DNA of 64,000 nt from Rhizomys pruinosus (Eukaryota > Chordata > Mammalia > Rodentia > Spalacidae): the NCBI GenBank assembly GCA_009823505.1, contig VZQC01003035.1, forward strand, positions 973,412-1,037,411. The letters run 5' to 3'. Under the pieces are notes generated by a model. That model was not told the DNA's origin. It did no database searches and saw nothing but the letters and a program-made list of their open reading frames with translations. How positions within the stretch are numbered: position 1 is the first letter of the stretch; each line of letters starts with the position of its first letter. This document shows positions 1-13,395 of the stretch, piece after piece. A program made the translations under genes and the position numbers.

Positions 1-704
1 ACAGCTGGTGGACAGCGGACCTCTAGGACCAGGAGAGGATGGGAAAGCTTCCTTCTCTCGACATTCCTGTACCATCTGCCCTCCTGGGAAGATCACACCA
101 ACACGCCACTGTCCCCACCCCCCTGGGACTTTCACCTACCAAGTCTCCATTCCCTTCACAGCTTCTTCCCACCTCCAGGCACCATCCTGTGTCTTCCACT
201 GAACAGGGATGGCCTGTGCGACATGGGGTCATCTTCTTCCTCTCCTGTTTCCTGCTCTTGTGCTCCCTCCTCCCACCAACATGACCCTGGGCTGGCATTC
301 ATTGGACTACTTTTGTCTCACCTCACAACTTCCTCTTGAGAATTCCTATTCCAGCAATTTATCAAGCTCTCCCAGACTCGGTCACTGCCCTGACCACGTG
401 TTCTCATCCCACCATCCCCACCCATCCTCAAACAATCCTCACCAAGGTTTAACCTGTCCTCTAGGTAAACACCCACCTCCTCAGCACCTCTCCTAACACG
501 CTCGCTGATCATGAATCCTGGTGAATTCATGAAGCCACCTTCTAACTCCAGGCCGGCCCAAGCAGCTAGGTATCACTCAAAAGCACACAAACCTGGATGA
601 CTAGTCTCACTTTCAATTCTTGTTCTCAAATCTCAAATGTACTATAAAAGGCCACTTCACACATTCCCCCGACTCAGTCTCCCTCCACTGTCTCTTCCTT
701 CTTT

Positions 705-1065
705 GTTCTACTCTAATTGGGTCTTGGTGTGTTATGGCTACTAGAACAAAATACCTCAGACCTGGTGCCTTATAAGTAACAGAATTCATCTTTGGAGTCT
801 GGGAAGTCTGAGACCAAGATGTGTGTCTGGTGAGGAACCACACTTTCTGGCTCAGAGACCATCAATTTTCACTATGCCCTCATTTTGTCCAAGGGACAAA
901 GAAGTTCTCTGACCATCTTTTACTAAAGCACCAATCCAAACCATGAGGGACCCACCCCCTCATGATCTGCTTCTTTTTGAAGACCTCCTAATAGCATCAC
1001 TTTCAAGGTTATGATTTTAACACATGAATTGGGAAGGGGCATGTACAAACTCTCAGACCACAGCA
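705..1065 (-). mobile_element. Old MaLR-like LTR, antisense
   Basis: Reads gttatggctactagaaca then caaaataccTCAGACctgg, and ends near ttttaacacatgaattgg. This order resembles antisense mammalian MaLR (MLT1/MST-type) LTRs. Diverged; family assignment tentative. Confidence 0.45.
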
Positions 1066-1214
1066 CTTTGCCTTACACTTTATAAGGAAATATAAGATTC
1101 ACATAGAAATTCCCTCCCCTCCCTTTCTTGGCAACAATTAGCCTGTCTCACCTGCGACCCAGCCTTGCCTTCTGATACTGAGGAAAAAGTAGCCCTGCCT
1201 ACCAAAAACCACCT

Positions 1215-1350
1215 CATGTGTATGTGTGTGTCTGTGTCTGTGTGTCTATGTGTGTGTGTGTCTGTGTGTGTGTGTGCGTGTCTGTGTGTGTGTCTGTGTG
1301 TGTGTCTGTGTCTGTGTGTGTGTGTGTCTCTGTGTGTGTGTGTGTGTGTG
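1215..1350. repeat. (TG)n-rich microsatellite
   Basis: TG repeats regularly interrupted by TC (tgtgtctg pattern), about 135 bp. The apparent open frames of Cys-Val or Thr-His repeats over it are not genes. Confidence 0.95.
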
Positions 1351-1879
1351 GTCTCCACACCTCCCTCCACTGCCCTCTTGGGCCCTTCAAGTTCTTCCTG
1401 TAACATTCCATCGCCAACAATCAATAGATGTGTGGTCATTACTACCCACCTCCCAAACAAAACAAAACCTCCCCTTGACCCCACCCCAGTGCCCTTTCTT
1501 ACCTGTTCCCCTTCACAGTGAAGCCTGAAAGGGTGATGTCCTCAAACCCACCCCCATCTCACCCTCCCTAAGGTAGGAGACTTGGGGGCTCCATGTGGCC
1601 AAGAGGGCTGGTTGTGCCTTGAACCTTCTCTTGCTGGACCTCCAGCTGCGCCTAGAACCCCATCACCTCCTAGCCAGTGTCTTCCCCATCGCTCAAACAC
1701 TCCTGGCTCGTTCCCGTCCTCTCTGGCCCTCGTCTCAGCCCTCTACTCTTAAAGCCGCAGCCTCCTTCTCTTTTGCAGACTATAAACTCATGTTTCTACA
1801 GCTTAAAACACCATCTATATGCTAATGCCTCTCTACAGATCTCCCCTGACTTTGGCATTTCCTGGTGGAGGTCTATCTA

Positions 1880-2660
1880 GCATCTCAATCCTAATGTGGA
1901 CTAAGCTGAACTCTTGATCTCAGCCCGATCCACCCTGAATCTGTCTCCTCCCTCATCTTTGCCATCCTAATAAATGGCAGCATCATTGTTGTAAACCAAA
2001 ATGGGAACTGGCCATAACCGTAGCTCCTCATCTGCTCAGCCCACCTGCACACTCTATCCCAAGCCCATGTGTTCTCCCCATTTCTCCTCTGATCCTCTGT
2101 CCTTACCCAGACTCTTGCAACAACCTCTTACCCATGCCCTGCTTCCACTCTTTTCCATTCCCCAGCCTCCTCCTCACTACCCACACCCCCATCGCACAAG
2201 AATACCTTCAAATGCGCAGATCACACTCTGCTGCTCAATGATCTAAATCCCCCATGGCTTCCCATTCAATAAAATTCCAACTCCTAACTTGATCTGCCTC
2301 AGTTTACCGATCCGCCCCACCTGTCTCAGTGTCCCCCTTAGTCCACTGCTTCCACTCCACTCAGAGGCTCAGCCAGGTAGCCTTCCACGCTCCCACCTGC
2401 GCAGGATCTTCCCCTCCCTGTCCCAATCCTGCCATTCCCCTGAACTCCCCATGCTGCGCCGTCCCTGTGAATCAGAGTGGTCGCTCCTAATTACCTTGCC
2501 CCGAGTGTCTGCTTGGCATTCATCACCATGATACTTTTCTTAATTTGTTCCTGGGCCTGTTTCTGTTTTCCTCTGTCTCCAGCACATTAGCTCCACGAGA
2601 GCAGAGTCTTTGGTTTCTGTCATGGTACATGCTCGGCACCTAGTACCAGCATTCTCTGGA
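1880..2660 (+). mobile_element. L2-like ancient LINE fragment
   Basis: Pyrimidine-rich DNA ends with the typical L2 3' pattern: ttagctccacgagagcagag, then a tttg-tctg-like stretch, then ggcacctagtacc. Heavily diverged. Confidence 0.45.
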
Positions 2661-2997
2661 AAGATCTGGGGACAAACACCTCCTGTGAGGGGCACCAGAG
2701 CACTCGGGGCTGTGGAAACAGCTTCCAGATGAGGGTGATCCCAATTATACCGTTCTCATGAGTTTTGTGGACTAGGCCAAAACAGTAACACTTCTCAGTC
2801 TTCATCCTTAGACCTTCTCAGAACTTTCCAGAAAGACATGAAAGGGGCTGAGGAGAGTGGCTGCTCTGTGAGGGGCAGAAACCCAGGGGAGCACGAGCTC
2901 CAACTTGTACCTGTCCACCCAGGCCTCCAGCTCCGGCCCCTCCTCACCTTCTCTTCCCACCTGCAGGCAAAGAGCTGCTGTTCAACCTCACAGCCAG

Positions 2998-4500
2998 TCC
3001 CACACACACCACCACACACACCGACACATTCGTGTTAAAAATGCACACAACACCCCACACACCACCACACACACTGACACACTCATGTTAAACATGCACC
3101 TGACACCCCACACACCACCATGCACACTAACACACTCGTGTTAAACATGCACACAACACCCCACACACACCACCACAAACACTGACACACTCATGTTAAA
3201 CATGCACACAACACCCCACACTCCACCACACACACTGACACACTCACGTTAAACATGCATGTGACACCCCACACACCACCACACACACTAACACACTCGT
3301 GTTAAACATGCACACAGCACCCCCCACACACCACCACAAACACCGACACACTCATGTTAAACATGCATACAACATCCCACACTCTACCACACACAGACAC
3401 ACTCATGTTAAACATGCACACAACACCCCACACACCACCACAAATACCGACACACTCATGTTAAACATGCACACAATACACCACACACCACCACCACACA
3501 CTAACACACTTGTGTTAAACATGCACACAAAACCCCACACACCACCACACACAGCACACGTGTTAAACATGCACATAACACCCCACACACCACCACACAC
3601 ACAGACACACATGTTAAACATGCACACAATACACCACACACCACCACCACACACTGACACACTTGTGTTAAACATGCACACAACACCCCACACACCACCA
3701 CCACACACTGACACACTCAGGTTAAACATGCACACAATACCACACACACCACCACACACATTGACACACTTGTGTTAAACATGCACACAACACCCCAAAC
3801 ACCACCACACACAGACACACTCATGTTAAATATCCACACAACACCCCACACACCACCACACACTGACACACTCGGGTTAAACATGCACACAACACCACAC
3901 ACAACACCACACACATTGACACACTTGTGTTAAACATGCACAAGACACCACACAGACCACCACACACAGACACACTCATGTTAAACATGCACACACCACA
4001 CACACCACCACACACTGACACACTAGTGTTAAACATGCACACCACACACAGCACCACACGCAGACACACTCATGTTAAACATGCACACAACACACACCAC
4101 CACTACACACTGAGACACTCGTACTAACATGCACACAACACCTCACACACCACCACCACACACACTTACACACTCATGTTAAACATGCACACGACACCCC
4201 ACATGCCACCACCATACACTGACACACTCGTGTTAAACATGCACATGACACCCCACACATCACCACACACAGACACACTCGTGTTAAACATGCACATGAC
4301 ACCCCACACATCACCACACACAGACACACTCGTGTTAAACATGTGCACAACACCCACACATCATCACCATGCACTGACACACTCATGTTAAACTTGCATA
4401 CAACATCTCACATACACCTCACCACACACAAACACACTCATGCTAAGCATGCATACAACACCTCACACACTGACACACTCATGTTAACCATGCACACGTC
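2998..4500. repeat. 53-bp minisatellite, about 29 units
   Basis: A unit of about 53 bp repeats from near 3000 to 4500. Each unit has a fixed core, gttaaacatgcacac, plus CA-rich DNA with ccccacacaccaccac and a gacacactc segment. The core recurs at 3034, 3087, 3140, 3195, 3248, 3301, 3355, 3407 and onward to about 4483. Units vary in length (46-55 bp) and by point changes, with tgacacccc against acaacacccc as an alternating variant. Open frames run through it on both strands only because stops are absent from the repeat unit. Confidence 0.95.
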
Positions 4501-5052
4501 TCATACACCTCGCCACAAACACATGCACACACACCACAGAAAAACCACACAAACCACCCCATATTCTAACCCACACCTATATAACTACACACTAACACAT
4601 ACATTAAACATGCTATACACATAATCACACACATACAGCCTACATACTCACCACACACACACATACACACAAACTACCCCATGCACCCATTCTTCCCCAT
4701 GCCCACATACTAGCTCACACACCCTATATATACATTAAACACACACACGAATCACTCCATAAATATGCATTACCATACATACATTATACCACACATAGTA
4801 ACTCACACATAGCTACAATACTTATCTACATACCATCCCCACAGATACATGCCACTCAGATACACTGACACACATATCTATATACATATACACAGCACCC
4901 ACAAGCACTTTGATATATACACAGATGTTCTGCACACATTGGCCCACACACCACCTCATGTGCACGCACGCACACACACACATTCACACACGCGCACACA
5001 CATGCACATACACGCACGCACACGCACGCACACACACACACACACACACACA
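4500..5052. repeat. Degenerate AC-rich satellite and (CA)n
   Basis: Continues from the minisatellite as irregular acacac/catac DNA without the 53-bp core, ending with cgcacgcacac blocks and a pure CA run at about 5031-5052. It looks like decayed or pre-expansion material of the same tract. Confidence 0.8.
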
Positions 5053-6489
5053 ATGCATATATGGCACGCATACTTACACTGCCCCTGCCACTCACTAGAC
5101 TCTAGCGCCATGCTGACCTCTCTCCTCACTGCAGTAATTTCTCTGCACTCTACAGAACACAGGAGCATGTGGATGGATGGTCATGATTGGGAGGAGAGTG
5201 CCCAGTGCGGGATCACGTGACTCACATGCTGCCTTCTATCAGGATAAACTAGAGTAGATCCAATTAATGGCCAAGCCAGAAGCCAACTTGTGGAGTACAG
5301 AATCCAGAAACCAGCTCAGGAGCTGGTGAAGACACAAAGGATCCAACCAGGAGCCACCTCATGTGCCAGCAGCCGCAGAGCCCACAAAAGAAGCAAACAG
5401 ACGGCTGCCCGAACGATGCTACCTGAAGACCACCAGAAAAATGCCTTCGCCCCAAAGACATCTCACTCAAGCCATAGCCCCTGAAGTCCCACCATTAAAA
5501 AACCTTCTGACGGTTAAATCTGTTCTCTGGTGGTTATTTTTTCCTTGGACACAAAGGCAACTAGAGATGAAGCCAGCAACACGGTGCTCATCTCTCAGTG
5601 GCAGCAAATCCTTCCACCTGCTGACAGGAACCCGAGGTCCCCCAGCTTTCAGGAGAGAGAAGATGGAGAGAGAAGATGGAAATAGAAGAGAGCCATAGAT
5701 CTCTGCAGCTCCTCCCCCTGGAGCCAGCTGACAATCCCTTCTCCCACACCCTCTCACCTTGGCCAGCAGGGTTCTCCCTGAAATGGGGAAGCAGGGGTAG
5801 AGGGGGTGACAGAGCTGCTGCTAAAGCCCAATTTTCGTTGACATTCAGAGTCCCTGACAGCTGTTAGAAGAAGAATGTGATTTTGGAATTTAAATAACAC
5901 ACTTCTGCATTCGGCTCAGGGAGACAACCTGAGGATAAGCAGTTTATTGCCTGAACCACCACGAAGGAGGCAGGGAGAGGCTGTGCTCCACCACCTCCTC
6001 CTGCCCACTTGCATCCTCCACCCCATGGCTGTCTCACAGGGGTCTTTGGCTTGCACAGCCCAGCCTCTGGACATTAAAGCCTGAGCTCCCTGTCCCTCTG
6101 TACAGCCCACAGTGCAAAGCCCCTCATGTGCCCCAGTTGGCCACAGCTAGAAGAGACAGTTTAGGGTGACGGGTTTCCCTAGGCTGATCTGATCCCAATA
6201 CTCCATCCAGGGCCACTGAGTGCTCTCACAAGGGACTGACTTCAGAGTCCAGGGATAAATCCCTTCTCTGCTCCTTAGGGTCTCAGCCCGGTAACCAATC
6301 AGCCACCTCAAGCTCTGTCATGAGAAGTCCTGAGCAGAAGGCTTGAAGGAGAAGACCCAGAGAGGCCATTCCCTGACTCCCACAATGGCCACTATTCATT
6401 GTCCCTTGGGTTCACCAGGCTCGGAAGACTTGGGGGCCCCTTAACACAAGCTCAGCCAGGTCTCCGGGTCATGATGCTGTCAGAGATGT

Positions 6490-6855
6490 CAGAGCTAGGG
6501 AGACAGATCAGTCACTAAAGTGTTTACCACACAACCATAAGGGCCTGAGTTCAAATGGCAAAAATCAATGTGAAAAAGCCAGGCATGGAGGCACACACTT
6601 GTAATCTCAGTGTGGGAGAAGGCAAGGACAGACAGATCCCTGGAGCTCGCTGGCCATCCAGATTCATCTGCTCAGCAAGCTCCAGGCCAGTGAGAGACCC
6701 TGTCTCAAAAACCAACGTTGATAGCACTTAAGGATCAACACCCAAGGTTGACCTCTGACCTCCACACGCACGTACATACTTGTGCATGTATACCTGTACA
6801 CACAGATGAATATGTATATGCATGAACACACACATACATACACACACAGAGAGAA
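6490..6855 (+). mobile_element. B4 SINE
   Basis: The ID-like head (agacagatcagtcactaaag to gggcctgagttcaaatgg) is followed by a B1-like part (agccaggcatggaggcacac, gagagaccctgtctcaaaa) and a CA-rich tail. This is the order of B4, a fused ID/B1 element. Confidence 0.8.
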
Positions 6856-7364
6856 AAGGAGGGGGGGGAAGAAATGTCATTCCCAAGTCCCCCCTTTCTT
6901 CTCTTTCAGCTTGGGGACTTCCCAAGCTGATGTCCCCAAGCTCTGCTGATTTATGCTTCCCTGAAATCTGTGGCAGCACTTGATCTGTACCACATGGACA
7001 ATAAACCACCTACAAGGCATCTCAGCTCTTGACAGGAAGGTCACAGGTCTCACCTTGAGCAACAGTGGCCTGCACACATTCTATACAGACTGAATAAAAT
7101 GGTATTCATCCCAGGTCCCACCCCGATCCCGCCTCCTCTGCGAGTACTTCCTGTGCCCCAGCAAGCTATATCTCATCTCTATACCTTAGAATCCCTAAGA
7201 TCCAGCACACATAGAACTTGCTTAGACTTCTCAGTTACCTTTTCCTAGGCAAGTCTAACATTCCTATTGAGTCATTCTCTCCCTTCGGTCTCCAGACAAT
7301 GATCCCAGTGGCCATCATCCAGGCTGCTCCAGTCTCCACATTACCTGTCTGTCATTACCAGCCT

Positions 7365-7480
7365 CCATGGGTCAGCAAATGTACTCTATTACAGATGAGA
7401 AAATTGAGGCTCAAGAGACCTGAATGGCCCAGAGGCTGGTAGAGCAAGGCCAGAATGCTAGGCTAGGACTAGCTGACCTC
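7365..7480 (+). mobile_element. MIR fragment
   Basis: Contains acagatgagaaaattgaggc followed by cagaggctggtagagc, the conserved MIR core. Ancient and truncated. Confidence 0.5.
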
Positions 7481-7984
7481 AAGAGATGTGTAGAGGCAAA
7501 GCATGGACCCAGGGATCCAGGAACACACAGGACACAAGCACCACAATTACATACATGCCCGACACATAAGCATGAGCAGGATGATGAAACATCATGGCGC
7601 AGAAAGAGTGACGCTCCCCTCTCAAGGGCCGTGTGCAACGTTTCTCCACTATAATTTCTCTGCTTTCCTATATCCCCCAAAAGGAGATTACTAGCGCCTC
7701 CACCAGATGTTCTCAGCTCTTTCCAGGCTCCATCCAAGCAAGATGGACAGTCAAAGGAGACACAGCCACAGGCCACAGAAAGCCACTTGAGTTTAGGTCT
7801 GTCACTAGCCACCACCATCTGTCCCCACCCAGTCACTGGAAGGCCATCACTGCCCAAGATTTCCACTGAGTCCTATTGTCCCACTGCCCTCTGAAACAAT
7901 CACCCTGCCGCTCCAGCCCTCAAAAGCACTATTTGGCTACAGGAGATATCATCAAGTCAACAAGAAGCATTTCCCTAATGCTAC

Positions 7985-8260
7985 CCAGACTAACTCTGCC
8001 ACCATCTGCACCTGACCTTGGGTAAATCACTTCGTGATCATTTCTAAATAGCTAACCTATTTCCATGCTACATGCCAGGCACTGTGCCAACTGCTTACCT
8101 GCATTATTTCATTTGATCCTTGCAAAAATCCTAGAAGACAGGTGTTTCTGCTGGCCCATGTTGACCAGGAAGAAACTAGGGTTTAGTAATGGGGCGTCTG
8201 TCTAAGGTACAGTCTGGGCAGGGCTGGAAATTGGACCTGAACTCTGGTCTACATCTGTCC
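7985..8260 (+). mobile_element. MIR fragment
   Basis: Shows the MIR order: gaccttgggtaaatcact, ccaggcactgtgcc, ctgcattatttcatttgat and aagaaactagg. Diverged as expected for this family. Confidence 0.55.
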
Positions 8261-8433
8261 CTTCTTGGCCACAGCTTCCTTTACTATTAGGTATTTAATC
8301 TTCCTTCCAACTATAGAAGGGGAAAAGATGTTTCAAAAATAGGCTCTATTCCTGTAACTCAGGCAATGTTTACATGGGATGCAGATGTCCTGGAGACCCC
8401 TTGGGAGTCTCACCCCAACTATAGAGGCAAGAT

Positions 8434-8667
8434 GGGGCTGGAGAGATGATGTCTCAGATGTTAAAAGCACTGGCTGCTCTTGCAGAAGATCCAAGTTCAA
8501 TTCCAAGCACCCACACAGCGGCTCATGAACAGCTGTAACCCTAGTTCCAGGGGATCCAACATCCTCTTCTGACCTCTATTGGCACTGCATGACGTAGGTG
8601 CACTTATATACATGCAGCTCCAAAGTATCCATACACATAAAATACGAATAAATGAAATTTTTAAAAG
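8434..8667 (+). mobile_element. B2-type SINE
   Basis: Begins ggggctggagagatg, carries a tRNA-like B box (caagttcaattcc), then cttctgacctct and an AT-rich tail with ataaaat. Full-length but diverged; it lacks the 17-bp internal duplication seen in other copies here. Confidence 0.85.
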
Positions 8668-8919
8668 AATGTAGAGGCGGAGCCTACTGACAGTGCCATT
8701 ATCTCTTTGCTTCTCTGCGCCCCTCAGGCATGGCCCCTGTGGCTGTGAGGGACCCCTGGCTGCCCACTTATTCTCCTGTTCTTGCAACTGTCTCCAGACA
8801 AGCCCCTCACTCCCCACTGAGCCCCACGCGTCTCAGCTCCAGATCATCCTTCTAGAACATCTTTCCAGGGCAAACTCTCTGCCTGAACGCTCTCATTTTC
8901 TTCTCTACCTTTTCCACCC

Positions 8920-8922
<3 letters not shown>

Positions 8923-8972
<50 letters not shown>
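8923..8972. repeat. (CA)n microsatellite
   Basis: Uninterrupted run of about 25 CA units. Confidence 0.97.
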
Positions 8973-8975
<3 letters not shown>

Positions 8976-9280
8976 CATTCACAGGGTCACAGAAGCCTAG
9001 GACAAAGAGTCACTCAATTTCAGCACCCTGACTCCTTCGTATCCTCTGGACACCCTCTTACCTCTATGGCACAGGCCGACCTGTGTAGGAGACCAACTTG
9101 GTGGATGACCAACAACAAAAGCTGGCTTGGTCTCCATGGCCAGCAGGTGCCTCACCCCTTCGTTCTCAGTGAAGCCCCTTCCCCAAACTTGGCAGTGCAT
9201 AGCTTATGCCCCATCTTCAAATGCAGCCACCGCAGGACAAAAAGACCACAGAGAGGCCTGAGAACAAGCACTCTACTACT

Positions 9281-9609
9281 GTTAGAATAATAAATGTCCC
9301 CCCAACCCCAAGGCCCAGTTGTTGAAGGTTTAGTTCCCAGATAGGTGCTGCTTGGACTTGACGAGACCTGGTGGGAGGAAGTTATCCCTTTGAGTGTGCC
9401 CACGAAGGGAGTGTTAGGACTGAGGTCCCTTCCTGTTTTTGTTTCCCAGCCACTGTCAGCCGAGCGGTTTCCTCAGCCACACACTCCCGCCACGGTGTGC
9501 AAGGACCTAACCACAGACTGAAACAATCAGCCAAAACAAAATTTTCCTCCTTATTAGAGCTGTTCCTTCGAGGTATTTTGTCACAATGATTGGAAAGCTG
9601 ATCAACACA
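9281..9609 (+). mobile_element. ERVL-MaLR-like solo LTR
   Basis: Contains the LTR landmarks taaatgtccccccaacccc, a cccagttgttgaaggtttag stretch, the cgccacggtgtgc region, aatcagccaaaacaaaattt near the 3' end, and a close at ggaaagctgatcaacaca. Solo LTR, no internal genes. Confidence 0.65.
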
Positions 9610-10771
9610 TTCTCCAGAGACCAAGCCAGGCTTGGACTCCAGAACTGCCAACCCATGCTTATTCCCTGGACCAGGCGCCTCTTGAAATACCCTGTTTTAT
9701 GTTTTCAAGGACAGTTTGAATTCAAGAAACAAGGTAAGCCTCGCTTCTCTATGAAATCTTTCTTCTAATGTCAAAGTGAGGGCAGGACATTTGATTCTTC
9801 CAACATCCTTGATAGTGTGGGTCAGATCACAGCCAAACTTCCCCCGCCTGGCCTTGGACCAGTACTGGCTGATTCATCACTGAACACAGGGCCTGTCAGG
9901 TGGGACTAGCTAGAAATGATGAAAGGGCTGAGGCTTTGCCCTCCCTGGGGCCTCTGGCAAGCAGAGGGTGCTTCAGGAATCCTGGCAGCTTTCCTTGCCA
10001 ACTGAATCCCAACAGGACTCTCCAAGAACCCCAGACAAGATGAAGACCTCAAGCTTCAGGGGCCCCTATAACAAACAGCCACAAATCTCTGAGAGGAGAT
10101 GGTAAAAGATAAAGGCAAGTGGGCCCCAAAGAAGCAACAGCCTCCTTCCCCAATGATCTGTGGGGGGTAGCAAGCCCAGAGGAACCTACACAGGTACCCT
10201 ATAACCCCCAACACAGCCTCTACAGGAAAATGATAGAGGGGTGGTACACAGCCATACAGGGATGTGTAAAGTGGGGAATGGCCTCCCATCCACTGCATGC
10301 AGTCCTTCAGGGAGGCAGCCTCATAATCCCAAAGCTCTGATACAGAAGCTCAAGTCAGCCAGGCCAAGACTCCCCAGCCCATGGAGAGCCAGACAGGGAC
10401 CTGTCATAGCCTGAGCTCCAAAGGGACCTGCCCAGCCCAGCAGTACTGCTGCCTCTGTGTACCTTTAGGAGACAAGGGGTGGGCTGCTACAGCTCAGGTC
10501 TTAATCCTTCAGAAAAGAAGGGCGAGGTCTGAAGCTTGGAAGCCATGTGTCCAAGGCCCAATGGGAGATTTGTGGCACTGACCGCACTGGAATCTGGCCT
10601 TCTGGTTCTGGTCCCTTCCTTCCTTTGGATGAACTCTCCACAAAGGCCTTTGTGGATTCTTGGTAGAAAGGCCCAGGCCTCCCTTTCCTTGCTGTGACCA
10701 CACCTCTCCACACAGAGCTTCCCAATGGCCCAACTCCAGGGCAGCTCTGAGTGGAAGATTCAACAGGACCA

Positions 10772-11131
10772 TGTCTTGGTTACTACTGATGTCACCTGAG
10801 AGAAACCACTTAAAGGAAGAAGGGTTTATTTTGGCTCACAGTTTAAGAGAATATAGTCCATCATGACAGGAAAAGCATAGAAGCTGAAGTGGGTGGGCCC
10901 ACGGCACTGGGAGCTTGCAGTAGCAGGTTTCACATGGCATGGGTCAAGAGTCTGAGCAGCAGGACGAGAAGCAGAGCTGAACTATAACAAGCAGCACTAG
11001 TGACCTACCTCTACCAGCCACACTTTTCCCACCTCCAAAGGCTCTACAACCTCCTGAAACAGTGTACCACCAGCTGGAAATCAAGTGTTAAAAACACATG
11101 AGCCTATATACAGTCACACCCAAACCATAAC
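10772..11131 (-). mobile_element. ERVL-MaLR-like solo LTR, antisense
   Basis: On the minus strand it starts tgttatggtttgggtgtg and runs through ggctcatgtgtt and gtgagccaaaataaaccc (LTR polyadenylation region). It ends accaagaca, so both termini are present. Confidence 0.7.
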
Positions 11132-11242
11132 AGATCATCACAACCTCCACAGCCAGCCCTCATGGTGGGCAATAGGCCAGTGCAGATTTCCTGAACTGTA
11201 TTGTTATATCTGTATATTGTTATAACTGTATTGTTATATCTC

Positions 11243-11372
11243 ATGTCTCACTCTGTCAACCTAGGCTTCCTGAAATCTCACTATGTAGCCCAGCCTAGCC
11301 TTGAACTAGCAATTCTCTTGCCTCTGTCTCCTGAGGTCTGGGATTACTAACATATGCCGCTATGCCTAGCTC
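11243..11372 (-). mobile_element. Old B1-type SINE fragment
   Basis: Antisense B1 landmarks: ctcactatgtagcccagcc, ccttgaactagcaattctc, gggattactaacatatgccg. Well diverged. Confidence 0.65.
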
Positions 11373-11375
11373 TAC

Positions 11376-11725
11376 CGTTTGTACCTTACATGGCCCCAAA
11401 GACCCATATACGGAAGTCCTGGTCCCCAGATTGGCACTATGGGATATAGTGGAAACTTCAAAAACTGAAGATATGGCCTGGAGGGAGATTGTTGAGCCCC
11501 ATTCTCTTTCTCTTCCTCTATTTTATTTCCCAGTTACGAGGTGAGCAACTTGGCCCCATCCCATATCCTGTCACAATGTGCTGGCACAGCCTCCAAGCAG
11601 CAAATAAAGCAGTCAAGGACTAAAACCTCAAAACCTGTAAGCCCGAGTGAACCTTTTCTCTGTGACTCAGTGACATGGAGTACTTGTTATAGAGACAGAA
11701 CACAGCCAACTCAGACCACTATCTC
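11376..11725 (+). mobile_element. ERVL-MaLR-like LTR, diverged
   Basis: Contains aagtcctggtccccagattg, ctgtaagcccgagtgaacc and a final block ending in aacacagccaactcagacc. The order fits MaLR LTRs, but divergence is high. Confidence 0.5.
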
Positions 11726-12529
11726 CCATCAGGGACACACACACCATCCCCTCGTGATCATCTAGATCAGGTATCTTCAGTGGGTGGGAAGGCATCATGT
11801 CAAAGTAGCAATAATAGGCAATAGTAGACAATAGTAGGCAAATATAGATGTTGCAGTGGCTCCTGGACATCCAAAACTCAACCCTGTGACAAATTTTATT
11901 TCTTGGTATTTAATTTCTCTCACGGGGGGGGGGATTATTTTTTCCTCCTTAGGAGGATAATAATGACATGATCACATCAAGATGTGTTGTCTTAGAGACA
12001 AAGTACCACTAAAGAGCCTTCTGGCTCACAGGGGCTCTGCCCTCCAAGGGACATGTGGCAAAGTCTGGAGACATTAATGGTTGACATCCTTGGGGATATG
12101 TAAGTTCACTGCAGACAACTCTAAGGACAATGCTAAACATTCTACAATACATGGGATGGTTCTGCCCACAAGAAGGCACTGCCAGGGCCTAAGGAACCCA
12201 GGTTCATAGCAAAAGGAGCCTCAGAAGAGTAAAAGCCTGCTGCAAAACTGTCTATAAATCTAGAGCCCAGATCCCTGAACTCAGAGACCCTGAGAACAAG
12301 CCCTTCTGGCCACTTGATCCTGGAAGAGCTGACGGTCACCCCCAGAGCAGCTCCAAGATGGCCCACCTAAATGACAGAGGGAACAACACCAAGAAGGGCC
12401 ATAAACCCCATACAGTCCTTTTCCCTAAATTGTTTACGAATGTGTGCACAGGTACATGTGCACGTAGAGGACATAAGTAACTTAGTATCACCCTCAAGCA
12501 GACCATCCACCTCCTTTGAAACATAATCT

Positions 12530-12726
12530 CTTGTTGTCCAGGAGCTCACCAATTAGGCTCAGGCTAGCCCAGAAAGCCCCAGAGATGTTCTTGTCTCTCT
12601 TCTCAAGCACTAGGATTATAAGCTTGCATCATCATGCTCGGCATTTATACATAGGTCCTGGGAATCAAACCTGGGTCCCTGAGCTTGCGAGACAGGTGCT
12701 TTACCAACTGAGTCATCCCTTCAGCC
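12530..12726 (-). mobile_element. B4-type SINE, antisense
   Basis: A B1-like part (agcactaggattataagc, catcatgctcggca) is followed by the head segment tcctgggaatcaaacctggg and ctttaccaactgagtcatcc, read antisense. Confidence 0.65.
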
Positions 12727-12909
12727 TTCATTCATTTCTTAAGCATGGATCCAGAAGACCAAGCTAGAGTGCAACGCAGGTCTTTCTCACTCCCCAAGGC
12801 AGGCCAGAGTAGAGAATGACCCAGGGGTAGAGACCCCTCCCTCAGATGCCTCTCTAGTGGCTCAAGTAATGGAGGGAAAACCCAGAGAAGACTGGATAGC
12901 AATGACACT

Positions 12910-13215
12910 AATGTAGCTGAGTATCCCTTATCTGAACCACTCAGGACAGGATGTGCTCAGGATTTCAGACTGTTGCAGATTTGGGGATGTTTGCATATAC
13001 ATGATGAGATATCATAGAGATGAGACCCAAGCACCAAACTCATTCGTGTTTTGCACACACTCGACACAGCCTGAAGGGAAGTTTACATAATACTTTCAAT
13101 ACTCTGTGGTCCACCGCATAAGGTCAGGTGTAGAATTTTCCACTACAGCATCATCTCAGTGCTCAAAATATTCTGGATTTGGGAGCATTTTAGATTCAGA
13201 GATCTGGAATGAAAG
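12910..13215. mobile_element. Tigger-like DNA transposon remnant
   Basis: Segments gtatcccttatctgaacc, gatttggggatgtttgcata, catgatgagatatcat and ggatttgggagcatttt follow the order of mammalian TcMar-Tigger non-autonomous elements. Recalled from consensus, not searched. Confidence 0.5.
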
Positions 13216-13319
13216 AGCTTTAATCTGTACCAATAACCATGGCCAGCACTCGCAGAAGACTCACAAGAACCCTCCAGCATCTCCCGTGATATACCATCCA
13301 CCAACTCATTTAGACCTCA

Positions 13320-13395
13320 CAACCAACCCAAGCAGATAGGATCTCCACTTCAAGAGTAAAGAAACTGAGGCACAGAGAGGTTAAGCAACCCAACA
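13320..13395 (+). mobile_element. MIR fragment
   Basis: gtaaagaaactgaggcacag followed by agaggttaagcaacc is the MIR core, very well preserved. Confidence 0.65.

Noticed and set aside
3299..4391. Open frames over the intron 3 minisatellite (Thr/His-rich plus, Cys/Val-rich minus)
   Set aside because: They follow from the repeat unit lacking stops. The period is not a multiple of three and frames change from unit to unit.
2998..4500. CRISPR-like array
   Set aside because: The units are contiguous variants of one 53-bp repeat without unique spacers, in a mammalian intron.
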